A stretch of 64,000 nt of DNA from Goodfellowiella coeruleoviolacea. Its GTDB lineage: Bacteria > Actinomycetota > Actinomycetes > Mycobacteriales > Pseudonocardiaceae. Of the stretch, positions 20,659 through 28,583 are shown piece by piece (the first letter of the stretch is position 1; every line of letters begins with the position of its first letter). A program made the translations under genes and the position numbers. Below the pieces are notes generated by a model. That model ran no database searches and was not told the DNA's origin. It was given only the letters and a program-made list of their open reading frames with translations. The stretch covers positions 21,883 to 85,882 of the forward strand of contig NZ_JAMTCK010000022.1 of the NCBI RefSeq assembly GCF_024171785.1, read 5' to 3'.

Positions 20659-20730
20659 CTGGGGTACCAGGACTCGAACCTAGACTAACTGAACCAGAAT
20701 CAGTCGTGCTGCCAATTACACCATACCCCA
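20659..20730 (-). tRNA. tRNA-Gln (CTG)
   Basis: 72 nt. On the minus strand the acceptor TGGGGTA pairs with TACCCCA, D-loop TGTAATTGGCAGCA, anticodon stem ACTGA/TCAGT with loop TTCTGGT (anticodon CTG), T-loop GGTTCGAGTCC, discriminator G; CCA not encoded. It is upstream of tRNA-Glu by 60 nt, probably one transcript. The Glu/Gln pair next to leuCD is also found in mycobacteria, where gltX adjoins it. Confidence 0.93.
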
Positions 20731-20898
20731 TTGGCATTTCGATCAGCGGTCCGAGGCTTTGCCCTGCCGAGCTGCTTGCCCTGCTGGGTTTTGCCGGCCG
20801 GTCCGCTCTCCGTCCTGCCGAGAAAGATACTAGACCAACAACCCCGCGGAATGGAAATCGGCCCCCCGCCCGACGCTGCGCGAAGGGCCGACCGAGGT

Positions 20899-21669
20899 CT
20901 ACCGGGGACGCGGCACGCTCAGCGACAGATCGCAGACCAGCAGCTCAGGCAGGTCGGCGAGACTGGTGATCGCGGTGATCCCCTCGGGTGGAGCGTCGGG
21001 CGCGCATCCCGCCCGGTCCAGCCAGACGCCGCGCAGACCGGCGTCCCGCGCGCCGATCGCGTCCGCGTCGAGCCGGTCGCCCACGTGCGCCGTTTCGGCG
21101 GGCTCAACACCCATCATGAAGCAGGCAGTGTGGAAGATCACTGGGTCGGGCTTGCCAGTGCCCAGTTCGCCAGCGATCAGGACGTGGTCGAAGTACTCGG
21201 CGAGGTTCAGCATGGCCAGTTTGGCCCGCTGGTGCCGACCTGAGGCGTTGGTCACAGCGGCGAGCTTGTAGCCGCTGCCGCGCAGCCAGTCCAGACACGG
21301 CAGGGCGTCGCTGAACAGCTGCCACTGCTGGTCGAGCAGTTCCTTGCGGCGGTGCTCCCGGCCGGCCGCCTCGGCGTCGTCCAGGCGCTCGCCCCTGCTG
21401 GCGAAGAAGGCCTTGGTGCGCTCCCGGTGCATGATCTCGTAGGCCAGCTCGCCGGCGATGACCTTGGCCGCGTACTCCTCGGTGATTTCCTGCCACACCG
21501 ACCAGGCTCCGTCGTCACCGACCAACAGCGACAGGGCGCATCTGGCCGAGGTGGTGTAGTCGATCAGCGTGTCGTCGATGTCGAGGCAGACGGCGCGTAT
21601 TTCGCCGCCCTTCCTCCGCTGCTGCGTCGGGATGTTTTCGGGGGTGAATGTCGGGGGTGCAGATGTCAC
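20899..21669 (-). CDS. HAD-superfamily hydrolase
   Basis: 256 residues. HAD motif I is AVCLDIDDTLIDYTT (about residues 26-40), motif II LAAVTNASGRHQRAK, motif III/IV GTGKPDPVIF followed by HVGDRLDADAIGARDAGLRG. An alpha-helical cap (about 45-125) marks subfamily IA, so a small phosphorylated metabolite or dephosphorylation role is likely; substrate unknown. GTG at 21669 lies 6 nt after TAGCCT (21676-21681 on the minus strand), hence probably leaderless. Confidence 0.88.
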   Translation of the reverse strand: MTSAPPTFTPENIPTQQRRKGGEIRAVCLDIDDTLIDYTTSARCALSLLVGDDGAWSVWQEITEEYAAKVIAGELAYEIMHRERTKAFFASRGERLDDAEAAGREHRRKELLDQQWQLFSDALPCLDWLRGSGYKLAAVTNASGRHQRAKLAMLNLAEYFDHVLIAGELGTGKPDPVIFHTACFMMGVEPAETAHVGDRLDADAIGARDAGLRGVWLDRAGCAPDAPPEGITAITSLADLPELLVCDLSLSVPRPR

Positions 21670-22206
21670 CCCGAGAGGCTAGGTGGACCGCACCCGGGTT
21701 GGATTCGACTAACGAGGTGATCCTTTGGCCTCTGACACGGTCAAGCGCTAACCGCGCGACGCCGCCGCCCCGGCTTCCCGCTGCCCGAAGGAACTATGTG
21801 AATCCAACTCGCCAATACGGCGCGTGACACGTGGTAGTGAAGTACTAACGGGTCGTGAGGGCAGTGCGCAATCGTCCGATCCGGCGCTCTGTTCGCACTA
21901 CCGCGATTGATTGCCACAACGGAGGGGACACAGCACGCCCCGTAATCACCCCGGCGCGAGTGGGAGAACCGGCCCCACCCGGTACCCCCTACCGGTAATC
22001 CCCTCCCGGAGCCCGGGGTCGCCCCACCGCCACCGCCGTCCCGACTCCCCCCGATCGGCTGACACGTCTGATGTGGACGGTTCATCCCCGCCCCCGCGCG
22101 ACCGTTGCCGCCCCGGAACGCGGTGCACTTCCGCTTGACGCGCGCCGCCGGCAGGCGCATGCTGAACGCACAGGTATTCAACAGTTGTTGAAATCAGGTG
22201 ACGACA
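21670..22206. other. Intergenic region between divergent HAD and FAD monooxygenase genes
   Basis: 537 bp without a supportable gene. It holds the HAD promoter, the monooxygenase promoter and operator, and a loose inverted pair TTGGATTC (21699-21706) / GAATCCAA (21800-21807). The minus-strand open frame over 21741-22181 has no recognisable features. Confidence 0.6.
22135..22192 (+). promoter_or_regulatory. Promoter and MarR/TetR-like operator of the FAD monooxygenase
   Basis: TTGACG (22135-22140) and CATGCT (22158-22163) are 17 bp apart. Just downstream, TTCAACA-GT-TGTTGAA (22177-22192) is a perfect 7-bp inverted repeat ending 14 bp before the ATG, a usual position for a repressor of the MarR or TetR kind. 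No such regulator gene is adjacent. Confidence 0.55.
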
Positions 22207-23448
22207 ATGCCCCACACAACCTGTTGCGTCGTGGGTGGCGGCCCGGCCGGGATGATGCTGGGACTCCTGCTCGCCAGGGCCGGAGTCGAGGTGACGGTGC
22301 TGGAGAAGCACGCCGACTTCCTGCGGGACTTCCGCGGCGACACCGTCCACTCGTCCACGCTGGACCTGCTCGACGAACTCGGTCTCGGCGAGGCGTTCAG
22401 CCAGCTGCCCCACCGGCTGGTGGACAAGCTCCAGGTCCCGGTCGGCCCCGGGGTGAATGTGGGCGCCGACGTGAGCCGGCTTCGCGGCCCGCACAAGCAC
22501 ATCGCGTTCGTGCCGCAGTGGGACTTCCTCGACCTGCTCGCCGAGGCGGGCAAGCAGGAACCCACCTTCACCCTGCGGATGAACACCGAGGTCACCGGGT
22601 TGACCACGCGCGACGGCCGGGTCACCGGCGTGCACTACCGCACCGCCGACGGCGAGACCGGCGAGCTGGGCGCCGACCTGGTGGTCGCCTGCGACGGCCG
22701 CGGCTCGTCACTACCGGACAGCGCGGGCCTGCGCGAGCGGAGCTGGCCGGTGCCCATGGACGTCTGGTGGTTCCGCCTGCCCCGCAACGAGGGCGAGCCG
22801 GTGGGCGCCAGTGGCCGCATCGGCAACGGCCGCATGGCGGTCTACATCGACCGGGGCGACTACTTCCAGATCGCCTTCCTGATCCCCAAGGGCAGCGACG
22901 CCCGCTGGCGCGCGGCCGGGCTGGACGCCTTCCGCGCGAACTTCGCCGCGCTGATGCCCTGGCTCGCCGACCGCCTGGACACGGTGACCAGCCTCGACGA
23001 CGTGAAGCTGCTCGACGTGAAGCTGAACCGCCGCGCCCGCTGGTTCGCCCCGGGTCTGCTGTGCATCGGCGACGCCGCGCACGCCATGTCGCCGATCGGC
23101 GGGGTGGGCATCAACCTGGCCGTGCAGGACGCGGTGGCCGCCGCGCGCATCCTGGCCGGCCCGCTGCGCCGGCACGCGGTCAGCTGGCGCGACCTGGCCA
23201 GGGTCCAGGCCAGGCGGTGGCTGCCCACCGCGGTCACCCAGGCACTGCAACGGCTGATCCACGCCAAGGGCGTGACACCCGCGTTGCGCGGCCAGTTGGA
23301 GGTCAGCGAGGAGCGCAGCCCCCGGCCGCTCAAGCTGATGGCCCGCTTCCCCGCGCTCCAGGTCGTGCCGGCCTTCCTGATCGCGCGCGGGATCCTGCCG
23401 GAGCACGCGCCGGTCTTCGCCCGCCGCCCCGGGAATCCGGCCAGCTGA
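22207..23448 (+). CDS. FAD-dependent monooxygenase (PHBH-fold)
   Basis: 413 residues from ATG at 22207 (AGGTGA ribosome site 6 nt upstream; a GTG at 22198 overlaps that site). Class A flavoprotein monooxygenase: FAD-binding CCVVGGGPAGMMLGLLLARA at the N-terminus, the DG-type motif VVACDGRGSSLPDS (about 160-173) and the second FAD motif LLCIGDAAHAMSPIGGVGIN (about 280-299). These enzymes hydroxylate aromatic or polyketide substrates with NAD(P)H. No biosynthetic cluster is present nearby. It lies where gltX would be expected from mycobacterial order and converges with the FAH gene. Confidence 0.9.
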   Translation: MPHTTCCVVGGGPAGMMLGLLLARAGVEVTVLEKHADFLRDFRGDTVHSSTLDLLDELGLGEAFSQLPHRLVDKLQVPVGPGVNVGADVSRLRGPHKHIAFVPQWDFLDLLAEAGKQEPTFTLRMNTEVTGLTTRDGRVTGVHYRTADGETGELGADLVVACDGRGSSLPDSAGLRERSWPVPMDVWWFRLPRNEGEPVGASGRIGNGRMAVYIDRGDYFQIAFLIPKGSDARWRAAGLDAFRANFAALMPWLADRLDTVTSLDDVKLLDVKLNRRARWFAPGLLCIGDAAHAMSPIGGVGINLAVQDAVAAARILAGPLRRHAVSWRDLARVQARRWLPTAVTQALQRLIHAKGVTPALRGQLEVSEERSPRPLKLMARFPALQVVPAFLIARGILPEHAPVFARRPGNPAS

Positions 23449-23508
23449 CCGGGATTCCACGGGACGGGCGCCGGTTCGACGACTCGACCGACTCCGGAGC
23501 GGGCTGGT

Positions 23509-24291
23509 TCAGCGGGCGGCGACCGTGTTGGTGAGCGTGCCGAGGCCCTCCACGGTCACCGACACGGTCTGCCCGGCCCGCATCGGTCCCACCCCGGCGG
23601 GCGTGCCGGTGAGGATCACGTCACCGGGCAGCAGGGTCATCACCCGCGAGATCCACTCGACCAGCTTGGGCACGTCGTGCAGCAGCAGCGAGGTGCGCGA
23701 GTCCTGCTTGACCTCGCCGTCCAGTTCGGTGCGCAGCGCGAGGTCGGCCGGGTCGATCGTGGTGTCGATCCACGGACCGAGCGGGCAGAACGTGTCGTGC
23801 CCCTTGCCCCGCGTCCACTGCCCGTCGGCCTGCTGCTGGTCGCGGGCGGTCACGTCGTTGGCGATGGTGAACCCGAGCAGCACGTCCCGCGCCCGGGAGG
23901 CCGGCACGTCCTTGCACGGCTGGCCGACCACGGCGGCGAGTTCGCCCTCGAAGTCCACCCTGGACGAATCCCTGGGCAGCTTGATCGCCGCGTTCGGGCC
24001 AACGACGGAGGTGGACGGCTTGAGGAAGATCACCGGGTTCTCCGGCGCCTCCCCACCCATCTCCCTGGCGTGCTCGGCGTAGTTCTTGCCGACGCAGATC
24101 ACCTTGGTCGGCAGGATCGGGGCGAGCAGCCGCACGTCAGCCAGTGGCCAGCGGCGGCCGGTGAACTGGGGCTGGCCGAACGGGTGCTCGGCGATCTCGG
24201 CGACCATCACCTGGTCGGCGGCGGCGTCGAGGTCCCCCTCGACAGCGACGAAGGCGACACCCTCGGGGTGAGCGATACGGGCTAGGCGCAC
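23509..24291 (-). CDS. Fumarylacetoacetate hydrolase (FAH) family protein
   Basis: 260 residues. FAH fold: PILPTKVICVGKNYAEHARE (about 75-94), NPVIFLKPSTSVVGPNAAIK, the metal-binding VDFEGELAAVVG, GFTIANDVTARDQQ, and DVILTGTPAGVGPM. Such proteins (Rv2993c-like) act as acylpyruvase, oxaloacetate decarboxylase or isomerase; the exact reaction is not deducible. GTG at 24291 sits 6 nt after TAGGCT (24298-24303, minus strand), so leaderless. In mycobacteria its orthologue precedes gltX; here gltX does not follow. Confidence 0.92.
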   Translation of the reverse strand: MRLARIAHPEGVAFVAVEGDLDAAADQVMVAEIAEHPFGQPQFTGRRWPLADVRLLAPILPTKVICVGKNYAEHAREMGGEAPENPVIFLKPSTSVVGPNAAIKLPRDSSRVDFEGELAAVVGQPCKDVPASRARDVLLGFTIANDVTARDQQQADGQWTRGKGHDTFCPLGPWIDTTIDPADLALRTELDGEVKQDSRTSLLLHDVPKLVEWISRVMTLLPGDVILTGTPAGVGPMRAGQTVSVTVEGLGTLTNTVAAR

Positions 24292-24344
24292 CCGACCAGC
24301 CTAACTCGCCCCCCGTCCCCACCTGCGCCGATCCCCGCCGTCCA

Positions 24345-24656
24345 CTATGGACGGCGTGGTCCGTGCGCGGTCCGGTACCCGTCCAGCCATATCAGCCGCG
24401 CCTCGGCCCACTGCTGGTGGCGCTCCAGCACCGACTCCGCCGAATCGGACACCCAGGTCTCCCCCGGCTGCCACAGCACGGCCTGGCGCTGGCGCGGGAA
24501 GTCCATGCCGAAGCTGAGGAACGTCAACTCGTCGTCCCCCTCGAACGCCGGCTTCCGGTACTCCCCGTAGATCGCGAACAACCGGGGCTGCGCCCGCACC
24601 GCCATCCGCCCCAGCGCCGCCAACACCCGCGCGTGCTCCACCTGGTCGTCACACAT
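24345..24656 (-). CDS. Hypothetical protein divergent from the XRE regulator
   Basis: 103 residues from ATG at 24656, with AAAGGA 9 nt upstream (the frame stays open to 24686). Soluble, rich in Trp and charged residues; segments RLFAIYGEYRKPAFEGDDEL and VLWQPGETWVSDSAESVLER, then WAEARLIWLDGY. I do not recognise a family. It shares a 24-bp near-perfect palindrome (24690-24713) with the divergent XRE gene, so it probably belongs to that cassette. Confidence 0.6.
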   Translation of the reverse strand: MCDDQVEHARVLAALGRMAVRAQPRLFAIYGEYRKPAFEGDDELTFLSFGMDFPRQRQAVLWQPGETWVSDSAESVLERHQQWAEARLIWLDGYRTAHGPRRP

Positions 24657-24689
24657 GAGATTCCGTCCTTTCGTGAGCTTGAGCACAAG

Positions 24690-24713
24690 CTACTGCAAAA
24701 CGTTTAGCAGTAG
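24690..24713. promoter_or_regulatory. 24-bp near-perfect palindrome in the XRE divergent promoter
   Basis: CTACTGC-N10-GCAGTAG, with the central AAACGTTT also palindromic; only one symmetric pair out of 12 mismatches. It lies 34 bp before the hypothetical gene and 56 bp before the XRE gene, a good candidate operator for the XRE protein. Confidence 0.6.
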
Positions 24714-24768
24714 TCATCGCACGATCGTGTGAATGTCTGAAATCGCGGTGTGCGGAAAGATCTGTGCT

Positions 24769-25614
24769 ATGAGCACGCGAAGCGATCCCTCGGCACTGCG
24801 TTGGCTGATCGGCGCGGAGCTGGCCAACTTCCGCAGGCAGGCGGCGCTCAAACCACAGGACGTCCTGGATGCGACGGGCATCTCCAAGTCCAAGTTGAGC
24901 AGTATGGAGAACGGGCGCTACCAGCAGCACCCGGATGACATCGCCAAGATCCTGAACTTCTACGGCGTGGAACAACGCGACATCGATCGTCTCGCCTCAC
25001 TGGCCGGTAGCAGCGAGGGCCGCACCTGGTGGGCGCCTTGGTCCCACATCGTGCCGGACTGGGTCAAGACCTTCGTTGGACTCGAAGGGCTGGCCGCTAC
25101 CGAGTTCGTCTTCGAACCCATGGTGCTCCCTGGCCTGCTGCAGACGGAGGAGTACGCCCAGGCCATCACCGAGTCCACTGGCTTCGTCCGCAGAGACCAC
25201 AGCGAACGTTTCGTGTCGTTCCGGCTGGCCCGGGCCAAGCGGCTCACCGAACCAGAGCCGCTGGAGCTGCACGCGGTGGTCGGCGAGGCAGCACTCCGAT
25301 TGGCTGTCGGCACTCCCGAGGTGCGCCAAGCGCAGTACGCCCACCTCCTCGAACTCGCCAAGCGGCCGAACATCACCGTTCAGGTGCTTCGCCCCGAGGA
25401 CGGACCGCATACTGCGGGCACCGGTCAGTTCGTGGTGTTGGACTTCGCGCAGGCTCAGTCGATCGCGTACACCGAGCATCTGGACGGAGCGGTTTACGTT
25501 CAGGATCAGGACGACGTGCGGACCTATAAAATGGCTGCGGAGAACGTGCAGTCAGTCGCGCTCTCCGCCAACAAGTCAGCCACGTTGATCAAGAACTTGA
25601 TTAACGGCAGCTAG
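24769..25614 (+). CDS. XRE-family HTH regulator with DUF5753 domain
   Basis: 281 residues from ATG at 24769 (GGAAAG 10 nt upstream). N-terminal Cro/CI helix-turn-helix LANFRRQAALKPQDVLDATG ... SKSKLSSMENGRYQQHPDDI (about residues 15-60), followed by DUF5753: EFVFEPMVLPGLLQTEEYAQ, RLARAKRLTEPEPLELHAVV, QYAHLLELAKRPNITVQVL and GQFVVLDFA. Such proteins are numerous in Streptomyces and are coupled to a DUF397 partner, as in the WhiJ/AbaA-type modules affecting development and antibiotics. Here the DUF397 gene follows 13 bp downstream. Confidence 0.93.
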   Translation: MSTRSDPSALRWLIGAELANFRRQAALKPQDVLDATGISKSKLSSMENGRYQQHPDDIAKILNFYGVEQRDIDRLASLAGSSEGRTWWAPWSHIVPDWVKTFVGLEGLAATEFVFEPMVLPGLLQTEEYAQAITESTGFVRRDHSERFVSFRLARAKRLTEPEPLELHAVVGEAALRLAVGTPEVRQAQYAHLLELAKRPNITVQVLRPEDGPHTAGTGQFVVLDFAQAQSIAYTEHLDGAVYVQDQDDVRTYKMAAENVQSVALSANKSATLIKNLINGS

Positions 25615-25627
25615 CCCGGAGGCCGCC

Positions 25628-25906
25628 GTGTCAGCGCCAGACCTACCAGTGCCTCGTTGGGTCAAGAGCAGTTACAGCACCAACAACGGCAACTGCGTCG
25701 AGGTCGCGTACGTGGCCGCTGGCGCTGACTGGCGCAAGTCCAGCTACAGCACCAACAACGGCACCTGCGTCGAGCTGGCGACCGGCACCGAGGCGATGTT
25801 CGTCCGGGATTCCAAGAATCCCGACGGTCCGGTCCTCACCTTCTCCTCCCCCGCCTTCGCCGCCTTCCTGAGCGCCATCCGGAGTACCGACCTCGACCTC
25901 GGTTAG
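25628..25906 (+). CDS. DUF397 protein with duplicated N-terminal motif
   Basis: 92 residues, GTG start 13 bp after the XRE stop. The DUF397 N-terminal motif occurs twice in tandem, WVKSSYSTNNGNCVEVA (about 11-27) and WRKSSYSTNNGTCVELA (about 35-51), 24 codons apart and almost identical at the DNA level (25671-25705 against 25743-25777). A single C-terminal half follows: FVRDSKNPDGPVLTFSSPAF and AFLSAIRS. A recent partial duplication is the simplest explanation. DUF397 proteins act with their XRE partner; the mechanism is not known to me in detail. Confidence 0.9.
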   Translation: MSAPDLPVPRWVKSSYSTNNGNCVEVAYVAAGADWRKSSYSTNNGTCVELATGTEAMFVRDSKNPDGPVLTFSSPAFAAFLSAIRSTDLDLG

Positions 25907-25999
25907 CCGCGTTTCGGCCAACTGGGCCGTTTGCCCGATGTCCGGGGCGGTCAGGCCCCCTACGGTGATGCCACCTCTCCTTCGCATCAAGGGGGTCCG

Positions 26000-26722
26000 A
26001 TGAGATTCCTGCGTGCCCTGGTGGTGGCCGTCGCCGCCATCGGCTGTCTTGCCCTGGCCGGGCCCGCGGCCACCGCCGCGCCCAGCACAGGGGCCGCAAC
26101 CGGGCCCACCGGCTCGACCGCGGCACTGCCCGCTCCCGCGCCGATCGGTGGGGGCAGCGTGCTCTACACGTCCGGCGGCTCCCGCTGCACGGCGGCGTTC
26201 GCGGCCACGGGTGGCTCGACCTGGTACCTGATCGCCGGGGCCGGCTGCGGCAGTGTCGGCGCCACCGTCTACAGCGGGGCCAACGTCCTGGTCGGCGTCC
26301 TCTCGGCCGCGCCCTACCCGGCCCAGCTCTACTCGATCATCCGGGTGACCAACACCGTGGACTGGTACCTGGTGCCGCGCGTGCCACCGGCCGGTGGTTC
26401 CGGCTCGGTCGTGATCACCGGGTCGACCGAGGCGCCGGTCGGGGCGTCGGTCTGCAAGTACGGCAGCACCACGGGCTGGCACTGCGGCACGATCCAGGCC
26501 AAGAACATGACCATCAACTTCGGCGGTGGCGTGGTCAGCGGACTGACCCGGACGTCCGTGTGCGCGGAACCCGGTGACGGCGGCAGCGGGTTCATCAGCG
26601 GCACCCAGGCGCAGGGTGTGCTCGTCGGCGGTTCCGGCAACTGCTCCAGTGGCGGCACCACGTACTTCAAGCCGATCAACGAGATCCTGTCCGCCCACGG
26701 GCTGGCACTGCTCACCGGCTGA
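26000..26722 (+). CDS. Secreted streptogrisin-fold (S1E-like) protein lacking the catalytic triad
   Basis: 240 residues. A signal peptide is clear (MRFLRALVVAVAAIGCLALA, cleavage near residue 27). The mature part aligns by eye with streptogrisins over its length: GSTWYLIAG, SIIRVTN, VCKYGSTTGWHCG, the TRTSVCAEPGD segment and GSGNCSSGGTTYFKPINEIL. All three catalytic positions are replaced: TAGHC reads IAGAGC (Ala81), the Asp position is Leu110, and GDSGG reads GDGGS (Gly194). The six cysteines are kept. The usual large propeptide is absent. It is therefore probably a non-enzymatic secreted binding protein or pseudoprotease. ATG at 26000 follows AAGGGGGT. Confidence 0.85.
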   Translation: MRFLRALVVAVAAIGCLALAGPAATAAPSTGAATGPTGSTAALPAPAPIGGGSVLYTSGGSRCTAAFAATGGSTWYLIAGAGCGSVGATVYSGANVLVGVLSAAPYPAQLYSIIRVTNTVDWYLVPRVPPAGGSGSVVITGSTEAPVGASVCKYGSTTGWHCGTIQAKNMTINFGGGVVSGLTRTSVCAEPGDGGSGFISGTQAQGVLVGGSGNCSSGGTTYFKPINEILSAHGLALLTG

Positions 26723-26733
26723 CGCTCACCAGC

Positions 26734-26778
26734 GGTGGGCCGCCCGTCCACCCGATCGGGCGAGCAGGGCGGCCCACC
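26734..26778. terminator. Bidirectional terminator between the pseudoprotease and cimA
   Basis: GGTGGGCCGCCC (26734-26745) pairs with GGGCGGCCCACC (26767-26778), with an inner CCCGATCGGG palindrome (26751-26760). Convergent genes end on both sides. Confidence 0.8.
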
Positions 26779-26793
26779 ACCGCCGCCGTCACC

Positions 26794-28440
26794 TCACACC
26801 GCTGACCGCTCGCGCATCCCCTTGTGCACCAACGCGTCGCACAGCGCCAGCCAGCTCGCCTCCACGATGTTGCCGTGCACGCCGACCGTGGTCCACTCCC
26901 GCTCGCCGTCGGTGGACTCCACCAGCACGCGGGTGACCGCGTCGGTGCCGGGGTCCTCGGTGAGGATGCGGACCTTGTAGTCGGCCAGCTCGACAGTGTC
27001 CAACCAGGACAGTGCGGGCCGCAGGGCCTTGCGCAGGGCCGCGTCCAGGGCGTGCACCGGGCCGATGCCCTCGGCCGTGGCGATCACCCGCTCGCCGCCG
27101 ACGTGCACCTTGACCGTGGCCTCGGACACGATCTCGCCGTCCGAGCGGTGGTCGAGCACCACCCGGTAGGACTCCAGGGTGAACGGCGGCTCGTCGGCCT
27201 CGACCGTCACCCCGCCCTCCTCGGTGCTGCTGATCTCCTTGCGCAGCAACAGTTCCAGCGAGGCGTCAGCGGCTTCGAAGGACCAGCCGCGCGCCTCCAG
27301 CTCCTTGACCTTGCGGACCACGTTGCCCAGGGCCTGGGGGTGGCCGGCCGGGTCGATCCCGAACTCGCGTGCCTTGAGTTCGAGGCTGGCCCGGCCGGCC
27401 ATCTCGGTGACCAGCACCCGCATGTCGTTGCCGACGATCGCCGGATCGATGTGGTTGTACAGCTCCGGGTCGACCTTGATCGCGCTCGCGTGCAGCCCCG
27501 CCTTGTGGGCGAAGGCGGACGCCCCGACGTAGGCCTGGTGGGCGTCGGGGGCGAGGTTCGCGATCTCGGCAAGGGCGTGGGAGACGCGGGTCAGCTCGGT
27601 CAGCGAGTCGTGCGGTAGCACGGGCATGCCGAGCTTGGTCACCAGGTTTCCCACCACGGCGAACAGGTCGGCGTTGCCGGCCCGCTCGCCGTAGCCGTTG
27701 GCGGTGCACTGGACGTGGGTGGCGCCGGCCTGCACGGCGGCCACGGTGTTGGCCACGGCGCAGGAGGTGTCGTCCTGGCAGTGGATGCCCACGCGGAAGC
27801 CGGTGCGGGCGATCACCTCGCTGACCGTGTCGGCCAGTTGCAGCGGCAGCTGGCCGCCGTTGGTGTCGCACAGCACCACCACGTCGGCGCCACTGTCCAC
27901 AGCCGACTCCAGCACGCGCAGGGCGCAGTCGGGGTCGTAGGCGTAGCCGTCGAAGAAGTGCTCGGCGTCGACGAACACCCGGCGGCCGTGGTCGACCAGG
28001 TACCGCACGGTGTCCGCGACCATCGCGCAGTTCTCGGCCACGTCGGTGCGCAGGGCGCGTTCCACGTGCCGGCGGTCGGACTTGGCGACCAGGGTGATCA
28101 CCGGGGCCTGGGCTGCCAGCAGGGCCGCGACCTGCGGATCCTCCTCAACCTTGACCTTGGCCCGGCGGGTCGAGCCGAAGGCCACCAGCACCGAGGTGCG
28201 CAGCTCCAGCTCACCGGCGGCGGCGCGGGCGAAGAACTCGGTGTCCTTGGGTAGGGCGCCCGGCCAGCCCCCTTCGATGAACCCGACGCCGAGTGTGTCC
28301 AGCAGTCGGGCCACCGCGAGCTTGTCCGTGGCGGAGTAGGAGATCGCCTCGCGCTGGGCGCCGTCCCGCAGGGTGGTGTCGTAGACGTGGAAGGAATCCC
28401 CCAGCGGGGTGTTGGTGGGAGCTGCTGGACGGCTGGTCAC
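26794..28440 (-). CDS. cimA: Citramalate synthase
   Basis: 548 residues. HMGL/2-isopropylmalate-synthase-like TIM barrel: FHVYDTTLRDGAQREAISYS (N-terminus), FIEGGWPGALPKD, LCDTNGGQLPL, the metal site GIHCQDDTSCAVANT, TANGYGERAGNADL and HKAGLHASAIKVDPELYNHI; the C-terminal LeuA regulatory domain (about 420-545) binds the feedback effector, expected to be isoleucine. It condenses pyruvate with acetyl-CoA to (R)-citramalate, giving 2-ketobutyrate through LeuCD and LeuB, all encoded in this window, thus bypassing threonine for isoleucine. GTG at 28440 with AGGAG 9 nt upstream. An Ile-rich leader and attenuator precede it. Confidence 0.93.
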   Translation of the reverse strand: MTSRPAAPTNTPLGDSFHVYDTTLRDGAQREAISYSATDKLAVARLLDTLGVGFIEGGWPGALPKDTEFFARAAAGELELRTSVLVAFGSTRRAKVKVEEDPQVAALLAAQAPVITLVAKSDRRHVERALRTDVAENCAMVADTVRYLVDHGRRVFVDAEHFFDGYAYDPDCALRVLESAVDSGADVVVLCDTNGGQLPLQLADTVSEVIARTGFRVGIHCQDDTSCAVANTVAAVQAGATHVQCTANGYGERAGNADLFAVVGNLVTKLGMPVLPHDSLTELTRVSHALAEIANLAPDAHQAYVGASAFAHKAGLHASAIKVDPELYNHIDPAIVGNDMRVLVTEMAGRASLELKAREFGIDPAGHPQALGNVVRKVKELEARGWSFEAADASLELLLRKEISSTEEGGVTVEADEPPFTLESYRVVLDHRSDGEIVSEATVKVHVGGERVIATAEGIGPVHALDAALRKALRPALSWLDTVELADYKVRILTEDPGTDAVTRVLVESTDGEREWTTVGVHGNIVEASWLALCDALVHKGMRERSAV

Positions 28441-28528
28441 GTGTGGATCTCCTCGTCAGGCTGGCTGGGGATGCCGAGTCGCGGACGGTGCCTGGTCGGT
28501 TGTGGTCGTCTCACCTGGTCGGGAAAAC

Positions 28529-28558
28529 AAAAAGACCCCCCGCGGGATGCGAGAGGTC
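28529..28558 (-). terminator. Attenuator terminator of cimA
   Basis: On the minus strand a 10-bp stem (GACCTCTCGC with GCGGGGGGTC, two G-U pairs, loop ATCCC) is followed by TTTTT (28529-28533). An alternative stem, GCGCGCCGG inside the leader frame with CCGGCGCGC just before the terminator, could compete for folding. Confidence 0.8.
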
Positions 28559-28583
28559 AGCGCGCCGGATGCTCTGGGAGCGG

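Noticed and set aside
21699..21807. Inverted pair TTGGATTC/GAATCCAA
   Set aside because: Arms are 93 bp apart and short; chance is a fair explanation.
21741..22181. A 146-codon minus-strand frame in the HAD/monooxygenase gap
   Set aside because: No recognisable motif, runs through the monooxygenase promoter and operator.
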